DNA from: Chimonanthus salicifolius
Lineage: Eukaryota; Streptophyta; Magnoliopsida; Laurales; Calycanthaceae
NCBI GenBank assembly: GCA_013350335.1
Contig: CM023538.1
Span: forward strand, 59,633,080 to 59,697,079
Direction of reading: 5' to 3'
DNA length: 64,000 nt
Below the pieces are notes generated by a model. The model saw only the letters and a program-made list of their open reading frames with translations. It made no database searches and was not told the origin of the DNA. Within the stretch, counting starts at the first letter, position 1; every line of letters starts with the position of its first letter. Positions 36,801-49,200 of this stretch are shown here, piece after piece. The position numbers and the translations under genes were made by a program.

Positions 36801-39800
36801 GATAGATGAACGAAATTGACAGAAGAGATAAGGAACATCAGATGGTTCTGTGGCAGGAAATCAGAGTAGAGAAAGTTGAGCTGAAGTAGCAGCACAGCTT
36901 GTGGTTGAGGAGAGCAGAAATGCTTCTTCCTTTCTCGCTTTTTTTTAGTGACAGGACTGATGTGTGGGTGTCTAATTTGAGGAAGTAGGCAATGTAATAA
37001 AACATGGAATGGATTCAGTGGGCTGGTTTGGTAGGTGGAAGGAAGATGGAAAGATGAAGACTTGGAGCAAGAGTTGGTGACAAACACAAGATAGCAGTAA
37101 TGTGAGACAGAGATGGAAGACATGGATATGTTTAACTGGAAAGATGATGTGAAACTGTTTGGCAGGACTGGCTTGGCTGATGTGAAACAGATGCACGTAG
37201 GTTCTAGAGAGCAGGACATGGTCTGATGGAAGTATAAACAGAAAATGACTAAAGACGTGTGCAGAAGAAAGGGAGACAAGGAGGTGGAATAACAGATGCT
37301 GTTGGATGGTTACAGTGGTCAAGATAAGAGGGGCTGAGATAATGACATGGATAGACTTGGTGGGGACAATGAGGGCTGGTTATGAAACTGATCCATGAAT
37401 CTGACTCAGAAAGAGAGAATAGAAGATTTAAGGGCCAGCAAGGAGACAGGTGCAAGGTTGCAACAGATGGACTGGTGAAAAAGGTGCAATTGATATGAAT
37501 GGAACTAGACTTGGTGGTGGGTTCAACTATGAGTGGGCTGCACATATGTGGCTATAAAGTCATGGTGGTGGTGGTGGAACAAGATGCTGATTGGGATGAA
37601 AAAAGAAATGGTAGTCTCTTGTCACTCATGAAGAGTGACAAAGAGACAAAACTAGGGACATGGAGCATGGATGATCTAGTATACGGATATAGAGAGAACT
37701 GGTTGCAGATAGAAAAGAAGAAATGGTGGGCTAGCCGGTGAGGCTGGGTTGGTATACTAGATTATTGCATCACTTTAGGTGGCAACATGGGCAAGGCAGG
37801 CTGATTTTCAGACAGCAGAGACAAGGTCAAGATCAGAGGCAGAGATGAGGCAGCAGCGGGAAAGAGGTGAATGGTGTGTGTTGAATCTCGTAATGTACCA
37901 CTGGAAAACAAAAAAAAATCAATGATGGCATGGAGGATCAGTTGAACACTTGAGCTGGGCTTTGTAGCATGTTAACATAAGAGGGTGCTTAAAAAATCTT
38001 ATGTATTACATTAATCCACTAAATACATATAGATTAAATGGGTAAATCATGGTCGATACAATCCAATCTCAAGAGATCATAATATTTTATGTAGGAGATA
38101 ATAAATCCATCTTAATATGTCCTAACACATGCGTCAAAGTAAAACTCACTATAATTTGCATTTCTCTATCGTCAATGCATCCTCTAGAAACTTTTTCCTT
38201 TTTAAATTTTAAAATACAAGTTCTTTCGGCAATACCAAAAATTATAGTGGCTGGTAATTCACAGACATTTGTTAGCACAACATCATACTTAGTGTACTTT
38301 TTACAAATGAACAGTTAAATTGACTAATATGAGTAAATTTTTCCATTATAAAAATTTAAATACAGTTAACTAGTGTTTTTTTGTTGCAACCTTCAAGTTT
38401 ATGGGTTTGAGAGGCATGTTACCACCTCATTATGTATATTACACCGATCTCCAAAATAAGGCTCCATGGTAAAACCTTGTCAACTTTTTATGTGGCTAAT
38501 TTGGCCCGCATGGTTGGGTTCTTGCTTGAATATGGTTCCAATGGGAAATCACTCTAATTAGATGAACGACGCCAAGCCATGTTTTTTAAAGGACCAAAAG
38601 TGTGATCACCTTAAAATAATTTTTTGCACATGACCTGAATGTGCACACATACTTCAGCAAAACCTAGTTTATGTTAGTAAGAATTTTTTAACAGTGTAAA
38701 CTTTCATCTCATATAAAATGTGCATTTACCATATACAAGTTCTATAGTTCTATACTGACTGGTTTACATTTGACCTTCCAAAGAGAGAGAGAGACACCAC
38801 ACACTTTTTTACTGATATCCATATGATAATCTCCTATGGATAAAAGGGCCTTATAATCCACCATCTCCTCATCCATCAATACCTTCTAAACAAGACACTC
38901 CACATAATACATCACCCAAGCACCACATAATTTTTCTTTGCCTTGCCACCCTAACTAGGATAGACTTCTCTCAATTGTCTATTACCAATCCAAACATTAT
39001 CCCAACCTTCCCACCCACACAAGTCTCAACCCTTTCTGAAAAACTTCAACTTGCTTTCTTTGGCCATCAACCAAACCTTCATCATGCTAGACCCATCCTT
39101 TACAACCCTCCTCCCCATATCCCATCCTTACTCTCCTTTCACACGATATCTTGCTTCCAAAACCCTCATCCACAATGCATCCATCTCCCTACCATATGCA
39201 CGCAGCCACTTGCATAACAATGCACCATTTTCATCCAGCAATCTTGCTTATCCTAGCCCCTCTTCCTCCTTGGGCCTCACTACATCTTCCCATCTTACCA
39301 AATGAAACATCTTCAAGAACAATTGTATGTGTGCGTATCTATCTGTACACACATGCTTGCATGCATGATGAAATCTTAGATTCTTCTTTACTAACACATC
39401 TAGCAATGTATGATGTAGGGGAATGGATGGTCTTATTCTTAACTCATGCATTCACAAAATTTGTGGTCTCTAATGGTTTATTTATTTGTAGCCTATTTCT
39501 TCAAGAAATTGAAAAGGTCAGATTGAGATCTAACCTAGACAAAAAGATATAAGAAGAGATGAGACAGGAGAAAATAATTCTGTGTGACCATCAGTAGCTT
39601 CTCATTTTTGTGATGCAATTTCCTGTATCTGCCCTCCATCTAGTATTGGACCATCATTATCATTGTAAAGACTTCATGATTTAATACAATGATCTTATGG
39701 TTTCATTTGCATTGTAACTTGAACTTAGACTGTAGTTTTTGTCAGGAAGTTGGTAAAGGTGGCATTGTTGGTTTGATGGTTTGATTCGGGATTCTTCTTC

Positions 39801-42800
39801 CTCTGTGTTGGCTTCTTACCCTGAACTTACTTTGGGTTTAATGCTAATGAGTCATAGGTTCAATGTCGTTTTAAAGGTTGTAGGTTCATTGATTCTTTGG
39901 ATGTTTTGGACACAATCGTCACAGGCGATTCCATCTGCATTTTTTCTCCGTGAAGGAGGGTTATCAAACCAAATTCTTGAAATTTGAGATATTCTGAATT
40001 TGAGAGATTAGGTATGAGGAACATTTATTGCTTGTCTAATGAAGGAGTGGATCATCTAGAGCGCTCATCAATGTCATCCTTCTCTTAGTAATTTTTGTCT
40101 TTATGGTTGTAGTTATGCTTTTCCTTCTGTTTTTTCTTAAATGGAAAGTTTTTTTCCTTGTACTTTCTTCTCACTCAATGATATCTCCCTTTTAACTTTT
40201 CAAAAAAAAAAACACACAAACACCAACACAGTAGGGAATAGATGTAGAGGATATGTTTGTGGGGTAAAAGAAGAGATTTTTTTATACTATGGCAATTTGG
40301 GGGAAGTAAACATGGTCTTTATTCTACGAACATGGAGTTTTCGATTATTTGTTTTCTACTTCACAATGTCTCTCTCTTTTCTTGTACCACCAAGCTAAAC
40401 TTGTACATTTGTACTTTTTTTTTTGTTATCACTGAATAAAAATAAAATAAAAGATTCCTGATGTAAGACATTGACTGCTTATCTGGCTTCCAACCTTTAT
40501 ACCGTATCAAAGTGCATGCAGCTGAAAAGAATTCTTCAGTGTAACCATTTCAAAATTTGTTGTCTTCTAGTTTTGTTGGCAATTTGTATAAAAATTCCCT
40601 TCTAAAACGCTAATTTGAGTAAAACTGAAGTTATCATTATGAGATGTTTAGAGTGTATGATCTAATGTTACTCATCTATGTTTTCCTCATATCCGTAGTT
40701 GTCTGGAAGTAGTTCAAACCAGTGTTTTAAAAACCGAACCGGTCCGCGATTGAACAGGCGGTTCAACCGCAACCGGCTTACATATGGGCTTTTTTTTTTC
40801 AAAAAACCGCCTAAAGAATAAAACTGTAAAAACTCGTAAACCATTAAAACATTTTAAAAAATTCAACTTAAGCAACCGTTGAAAAACCTTCTCTTTAAAA
40901 ATATTAGTTTGATATCATGTAGCCCAATGGGCCACATATTGCCCAGCCTAACAAGGCTGAGCATGGAGTGAAATTTTCACTTCTCAGCTACCCAGTTTTA
41001 TAGCCATCACCTTGACGGAGAACTTTACTCCTGGTCGATGTGGGACTGGGAGTAACACGCCCCAATCTCCCTCTCTTCCGTTGCCAAGACACATGCACAA
41101 ACTTGTCTTTCAAAGTTGAGATTTAACAAAACAAGGGTTGGTGATTTTATAATAATAGAAAAGCAAATATAAATGGTTAATAAAGAAACAAGGGTAGGTA
41201 GGGGATGTTCTAATGTAAAATATTATTAAATATAAATAAGTGAATTCTTTTATATTGAATATATAATTATGAAACATTTTAACAAAAATTAAAGCAAATA
41301 TTTAATTAAAGTTTAATTAATAATTTAATATTATTTATAATATTAATATTAATGGCATGGGTTTGACCGTGGTTGAATCTTATTTAACCCAACCTTCTGT
41401 TTAGACGGTTCATTACATAGGTCGGTTTTTAAAACACTGGTTCAAACTTATTGTCCACTAAATAATTATCAGTTATTTAAACAAAATGCTAGTTTAACAT
41501 GTTTAATAGACCATGAAAAAAGCTGAAAAAATATCTAATCATTTTAATTCATTTATTTTTGTGTAGGTAAATATTACATCAAAGATTCCATTGAACCATT
41601 GCAGCAATTAATGTCTTATATTCAAGTTTCCATCTGATAATTTGCATTGTGATACTTTTTATATTTTATTATTCATTGTTTTGTAAATCTATTAGTTCAT
41701 GCTTGTTCCTTTGAGAATGCAAGTCTCTTATGGACATTTTTTCTCTTATTTTCAAGTTTCTCATGATATGCATTGTTATTTGAAAATTTAAAGCGAGGAA
41801 ATTTCAGATGCACAGACAATTCTGTTGGGGTGGAGAGTCAACTTAGTAGTTTAGCATCAATCACTCAAGTTCTTGATCCAAAGCTTCATCAACACCTAGG
41901 TATGAAATATGTTCTCATGCCCCATGTATACCAGCTGGTGGACATTCTTTCTTCTTTTTTTCCCCAAATATTAGTCCCAGGTTTCCATGATTTTTCACAT
42001 TACTCTTCGTACTTGCATATAATCTTTTCTATACATTACTTTTTTTCTTCTTTTGATATGTAAAGACAAAGTGCAAACCTTGACATCAAGGGGATTTCTG
42101 TTGTTCACATTTCTAATGTAAGGGCCTTCTTGTTTGTGGTTCACATTTCTAACGTGAGGGGGGAGTTTCAGACGAGTGTTAAAGGTGATGGGTCCTTGAA
42201 TTTAACTACACATATTGTGGGATTCATTTTCTTCTAGGGAAAGTGGCTAACCACTGTAGGTCCTTCACCATTCATCTTTCATTCTTTGCCCCAAACCCTT
42301 GTTAAACCTCATCACTTACATGGTACAATACAATGCCATTTGCAAACTGATACGGCAACAGCTGATAAAATTAACTCAGATTGCAAGTTCGATCAACTTT
42401 GGATCTTTTGACGATGTTTAGAATATGGAAATATCCAAATTTGTGTACAAAACAATATGACAACACTCTAAGTCTGAAAGCATGCAAACCTTGCTATTAA
42501 AGACTTCATGTTTCCCTATAAAAATACAAGAGTATGATGATGATCTGACCAACAACCATAGCTAGCCTATCTTTATTTTTCCTCCTCTTTTGTCTTTTAT
42601 TTTCTCAAACATTCTTTTAGAGATACAGAAGCTTCTGACACAGCACATGGATGCGTGAAATGACCTGTGGACGGGGCCACAGTTTGTCCATGATCAGCAC
42701 CTTCAGATACATTTGATTTGAGTCCTCTTCTTCTGTCTATTTATTTTATATGAAGTTTTCAATTCCACCAGTTTTGTTTGCACATCTTGGTTCTTAACCA

Positions 42801-42995
42801 GAATGGTCATGGTCCACTGCTAAAGCTGTTCCTGTTTGTGTTGCATCTGTAGAAATCTATTGCAACAATTGTTGTGGAATGAAGATGGGTTTCAGTGAGA
42901 GAGAGCTTTTAGCTGGTGTGAACATGACACTACAAATAAGACAGTGATATCAAAGTGTCAGAATGGAACGTGATCATTGAAAATTGAGCTGCCAC

Positions 42996-43036
<41 letters not shown>

Positions 43037-43087
43037 TGATGTCAAAGTTCCATAATGGAATATGATCGTTGAAAATTTGAGGTGTCA

Positions 43088-43132
<45 letters not shown>

Positions 43133-43178
43133 TCAAAGTTCCATAATGGAATATGATGATTGAAAATTTGAGGTGTCA

Positions 43179-43213
<35 letters not shown>

Positions 43214-46200
43214 GAGGAGGGGGTGGGAACCTTGATGCAAGCATCACTTAATTCAACCCCACTTGCCAAAAAATCAGGCTACGTCAATCAGGTTCAGCCA
43301 AGTTTCATGTCCAGCAGCAGGCCATGAATGGAGTCCAGCTACACATCCCATAAAGTGCCCTCATGGTGAAATATCCATTTTATATTGCATCTTCACTTCA
43401 TGTTGTGCTAATTTAGATGGACTAATGTTCTTTATATACATGGGGTTGACTCCTAATTTCATATTGGTATTGTCTGGATGTTTTGGTGTCTAGGATTGCA
43501 TCAACTAGCTAGTTTCTTTCTTCTCAATAGGAAGTGTCTAGATATGATCGACTCAGTTTTATTCTTACATTACGGAGACAAAGTACAAGTACCATGGACA
43601 TGGTTAAGTTACAAAATCCTCTATAATTTTGTCATTCCAAATATCCATAATGTGATTTCTTCCTTCTGTCCCTCTAATGGATTAAGGTAAATGATTATTT
43701 CACTTGCCAATGGATTAAGGCAAATAATTATTTCAGTTGGTAAAACAAGGCAAGAACATATGCCAAATACATCTTTTGAATCGTTCTCCAAGACAAAAGT
43801 AGTTAAAGAGATCATGTGAATGTAGTACTGGTGCAGCAGAATCTAGGACAAAATGGGTATTTACTGTTTTGGAAGTTGTACAATGTGATTTTTCCTGTAT
43901 ATGTTTCTCTTTTCCTGCACTCATTTCTGATTATTTTAATGGATTTTTTTACAAAGGTAAATTTATTGTAACTTTAACTATTCTTATTAGTGTGTTTTAG
44001 TGTCAATTCAATTACTGTTTATTTCTTTTCATTTCCACTTAGAGAGGACTCAAGATATTTCTTGTACTTGTATATGTTTCTGATGCTTTGCTAAAATGGA
44101 AAATAATGAGAATTTTTTTTAATGATCTTGGATCACAGAAACACTAGGAGGAGGAGACTATTTATTTGCATTCCGAATGCTTATGGTACTATTCCGTCGA
44201 GAATTCTCATTTGCAGACTCATTATACCTTTGGGAGGTAAAGAGCATTAAATAAAGATTTGAACCTCAATCAAATGAAGTCCTTCAGTTGTCTGTATTTC
44301 TATTACTGTTTTTATTAATCACTGAGTTTTATATCAATGCATAATTTCAAGACTGCAAATTTCACCAATTGAAACAGTCAACCTTAATGGAGAAAGTGCA
44401 CCAATGCTAATTCCATTCCATCTGTTGGTACTTGCTGTTGTTGATGAGACAGGCTATCATTTGAGCCTATAAAACAAATTTCTAAAAAGGTAACCATAAT
44501 TTTATTAAAAATTTACAACAGAAAACTGATGCAGCATATTAGAAATATGCTGACCAAAAGGCCCCAACGCTTCCGAACAAACCAGAATCCAAATAAAACC
44601 ATAATTCTGTTCCCTCCATAATGCTGACAGAGGTAACAAGTCTTGTAAACCAAATCCAACCCTTTAACCTTTATATGTAAACCAAAGCCCCAACCCCCCC
44701 AAATAGAGAAGCCGTTATAATCTTTCATTTCTCTCATAGCTAAAACTGCAAGATATCTTTTAAGCACTTCACATATTTTATTTTATGCCCTTGAAGTGTT
44801 AGGGTACTTTTGTAGAACAAACAAAATTAAAGGTAAAACAATAAAAATGCAGCCATAAGAAGTGAATCGACTAAAAGGGAAGGGCTATGTTGGCAGAGAT
44901 TACCTCTTAATGCAGATGAATATCTTCATTTAGAAAGTAGGGCATTACCATTTCAGAGTCGCTTTACTTTATACTCTCGTTGTCTTGATATCCATGGCTT
45001 TGGGGATCACATTAGTAGCTATGACGAAACAGCCTTTTACAAAATATAATGGAAACAATTTAAATTTTTTGAATGGATTGAATTTGCAATACAATTGAGT
45101 ATATTAATGTCTCAGTGGTTCCAAACAAAAACAAGAAAGTGTATTTTCCTGTACAGGTTGGATATCGATGCATCAAAAGGTGTGGCCTATCACTTCATCT
45201 ATATACGTATTCACATACATAAGTTATTACAAGGTGGTTTCAAGAGACTGACTGTCTATTTGATGTCCAACTCTCCTCCTCTGTCCATGTCTCATGCATT
45301 CGTCCTCGTCTCCCAGCACACACACACACACACACACACAAATGGTTACTGACAACCACCAAAAACATTCTGGAAGATCGAAACATGCAAAAGATAAAGC
45401 ACCCCAGCAGACTTAAAAAGTGAGTGATTGTGGGTGGTCTATTTTAGCAAACAAAGCTCATTTTTAATCTCTACTAGATTTTATTGAGGTAGTGAGAAAA
45501 ACGACATAGAGAAGAGGTCGTTGAGCTAAAGGGTTGCTGACAATCACCAAAAATGCTGAGGAAACTGAAAAACCCCAAAGATAGAAATCCCTAGCCAAAC
45601 ATACTTAAAAAAGCAGCAGCATTCACTCCTTCCAACTCTACCTAAGTTCTGAGTATGAAACCAGTCCGAACCCCTTGTTAATTGTTCCCCAAGAGACTTC
45701 CACATGCTTAGCTGGTGACTCTTCCTGAAACAACTAAAACCACCCATTGTTCTCTTCCTTCCAAACTGTTCACAAACTGCAGGAAGCACAATAACCGCAT
45801 GGATGAACACCTTTTAGAACCAAACTACTGGTACCAATCATGCATGTTGGGAGAGTGCCAATCATGAATTGGTGCCCGTCTTTCAATCTGTTTGGATGTT
45901 CACTGTTTTGTTTGAATCACCCTACAACTTAAAACCATTAATCTTCTGAGTGATCGACAATAACAACAGGTGTTTAATCCATTCTTGGACCTACAATATC
46001 AGTTATGTGGGAATAGGTTTGTTCAAACGATGATGATGATGATGAGGTTTGTTCAAACCTATTTTTTTGGCAAGAGCTGGCCACAAGGTGGAAATTTTCT
46101 TAATCATGCCAAGAACTTATCCTATTCTCACCTATATTGTCATTTTTCACAAATTTTGTTTGATGTATACTGTTTGGTTGTTTTTGTAACCCTGCAATTT

Positions 46201-49200
46201 TTCTTTTCTAGATCATTAATATCCCATGCTTGTTGACACAGATGATGTGGGCTCTAGAATATGATTCAGACACCTTCTCCATGTATGAAGAGCCTAATCC
46301 AGCCAGTGGAAAGATAGAGGGGTCTAAAACAAAGGCAACACGCCAATGTGGAAAGTATGAGAGGGAAAATATGAGGAATGGAGATCCAGAAGGCAACCTC
46401 CCTATTTCTGTTTTCCTTGTAGCCAGTGTCCTGAAGGAAAAAAGTTCAAAACTTTTGAATGAAGCAAGAGGGCTAGATGATGTTGTCAAGGTATATAAAT
46501 GCTAACTGGTTTTTTCGCTCCTCAAAAAATATTTAAAGAACAAATTAAAAACAAGAATTAAATAGAAACTACTACTACAGCATCAACTACATATTTATGA
46601 GTTGGAGTTCGCTTATAAGAGCTTTGAAGTTAGTAGCCACAAGGACAAATGCCAAAATATAATTCATGGAGACAAATGGCACTTCCGTGATATAGTAAAG
46701 TTGAGGGTTATGGAGTGGGTGTGAGGTGTGTGGATGTGTGCGGATGGTCCATGCATTTTTGCATATTACATTCATGCATGTGTGTGCATGTGGATTGGTT
46801 GGGGAGTCCGGTCAGGGTCAAATCGAACCGATTTTGATACCTGAAAGCCTAGCCTCGCTGCTGCTAATAATTCGACATCAGAACTCACACCATTGAAATG
46901 CTTTCTATATTAATTTTCCTTGTCGTCAAAGCCATTTATCCTATCTATCTAGCATTGGTGCTTAGTTGGATTAAGGCAAATTCTTTTCAATGGTCAACTG
47001 CCAAATTGACACCCATACTTGATTTCTTGGTAATTCGCACTAGTTTTTTTTTTTTTTAAGACCCAGGAGAAACCTCAGACCCACCCCAACTTACGCCTCG
47101 GCCGTAGCCCTCCTAAAACTCCTGGGAGGGAGGGCCATGGCACCCACGTCTCGGGTATGGGCCACTAGGACTCGAACCCATGACCTCTCCCTTCCCGAGG
47201 GGGGAGGCCACCAGTTGAGCTACCCTAGTGGTGGGTATTAGCACTAGTTATTTGTAAACAACATACACCAAGAAAGAGCAAATGACTACCATTACCTATC
47301 ACAGTTGTGCAAATCATTCATAATTAAGGCATATAAAAGGCTCTCAAAAGGACCCCCTGGTGCAACCTGCTGGCTCCCCTCCATATCTTGAATCACTTTA
47401 AGAAGTTTGTCTTATTGACTGCCTTAGAAATTTATTATGGGCATTGTTCAATTGATAAAAGCCATTCATAATTTTCCTCTCTAACACATCCTCATGAGTT
47501 ATTTCCATAAGATAAATGGTGTTCTCGTAATTTTGACTTAGACTCATCATTTTTCATCTTTATCTATTTTTTATTATCTTATATGGAACTAAGCATTGAA
47601 CTCTGTTTCATTTTTTTTTTTTAAAAGGAGAAATTTTCTAACTACCATTCAGAATTATTCAGATGCTCCCGTTGTATTTCAATATGAAAATTGAATCTAT
47701 AAGTTGGAAAGCATCATAATATGGTACAAGTTTATGGGAGAAAATTGTGACTCATTTTGCAAGTGGTTATTATAATAAACTTCTAGGGTTTGGGTTGTGC
47801 CCTAATAGTTTCAAGTTTTTGGATCTGATGTTGCAATACTACATTCATTGGAATTTCATTTATTTAAAATCAAATGTTACTTGCAACTATACCAAGATAA
47901 GGTACCAAAAGTCAGGGTAAAAAGCCCACAACACTATCAGTTTTATTTGACTTTTGGGGTGCATGAGATTTTTTTTAAGATGTATCTGCATCTTTTTCTT
48001 TTTCCCATTCATTTTTTTTAGATACAAAAAAAAAACCTAGAAATCCTAGTTCTCAACATTCATCCATAAAGTGAAGTAAAGATGAAGGAACCCTTCATTA
48101 AGATAGGAGATAACCATTTCCAACCACAACCACTCAATAGCAACAACAAATGACGTGTAACACTACAATAGAAGCCCCTAAACCTCGTTCAAGCATTATT
48201 CTTACAAAACAATTGGTTCCATGAAAAAATTACAAATACATGTAAGATAATGGTGTATACTAAAAAAGAAAAAGCATTTTAAGATCAATAACTGGAAAGG
48301 ATTATTTGTTAAGATCCATTTTCAGCACAAAAGGCCCAAACATGGATTGTTTCTCTTTCCTCATCCAGCCTTTTTCTGGAGCAATAAATGAACTTTCATT
48401 AGCTGATGGAAACTTTTGAAATTATTGAACGTGAGAGTCATCAATAGTTTTGGTGGTCTTTAAAGCAGGTAATATTGTAACTTTTGCAAGCTATTTTGTT
48501 AGGTAAAGATTGGGTTTTGATGTTTCTCATCATTTGACTTCGTTTTCAGATCTTGAATGACCTAACTGGAAACCTGGATGCAAGAAAAGCTTGCACCGGT
48601 GCAATCAAGCTTCACAAAAAATACCTTAAAAAGGTAAAGTCAGCTCTTCCCATTGTTCAAGTTGCTTGGTGTGGCCTTTCTCCCTTGATGACATCCTTGC
48701 ATATGCCATGCCTGCATATATCTGATAACAAATTTAAGACTGGTGAACTTGTGATAAGATGAAGCAGACCTAGTTTACCGTTATCAAATACATTAACACC
48801 TTGGAGTCATTATGTTCAAAATTGGAAAAATCTAACAAGTGAATAGCACTAGAATTTAGTGATGCAGTGCACCTCCTCCAAACAGTCCATGTTGCAAGTT
48901 GCTCTATTGACTGGATTATTAACTGAATGGGTCACATTACGGGTGACTTACTAGCTTCTTATTACATGTACTGGTTCTAAACCAGACTGGACTGCTCAGA
49001 GCTATGTTGCATGGGTATTGATACAATTGTCGGAATCTGTCAACAGAATGAGGTGCTTGATTTGGCCAATCCCAAAAGTAGGACTTGCAAATTCAGCATA
49101 ATATATAATTAATTTTAATTTTTTTTATTTTAATGAAAATCATGCAACACTAATAGAAAATAGTGACCTAGATTTACTTTTTTTTTATGATAACAAAAGA

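Larger units (their letters stand above)
31303..41793 (+). other. TBC intron 6 (10.5 kb), the largest
   Basis: Holds an antisense LINE with nested solo LTR, a tandem 93-bp repeat, a decayed copia-like element, LINE tails and a hAT element. The parts 31700-32180, 33500-34480 and 38130-39730 show nothing beyond AT-rich DNA and microsatellites. Confidence 0.85.

Noticed and set aside
36797..37545. Overlapping minus ORFs of 98-160 codons
   Set aside because: Strand-biased pyrimidine-rich interior of a decayed LTR element; no family motif and no start context.
42990..43215. CRISPR-like repeat-spacer array
   Set aside because: Repeats are GA microsatellites with near-identical spacers in a plant intron.
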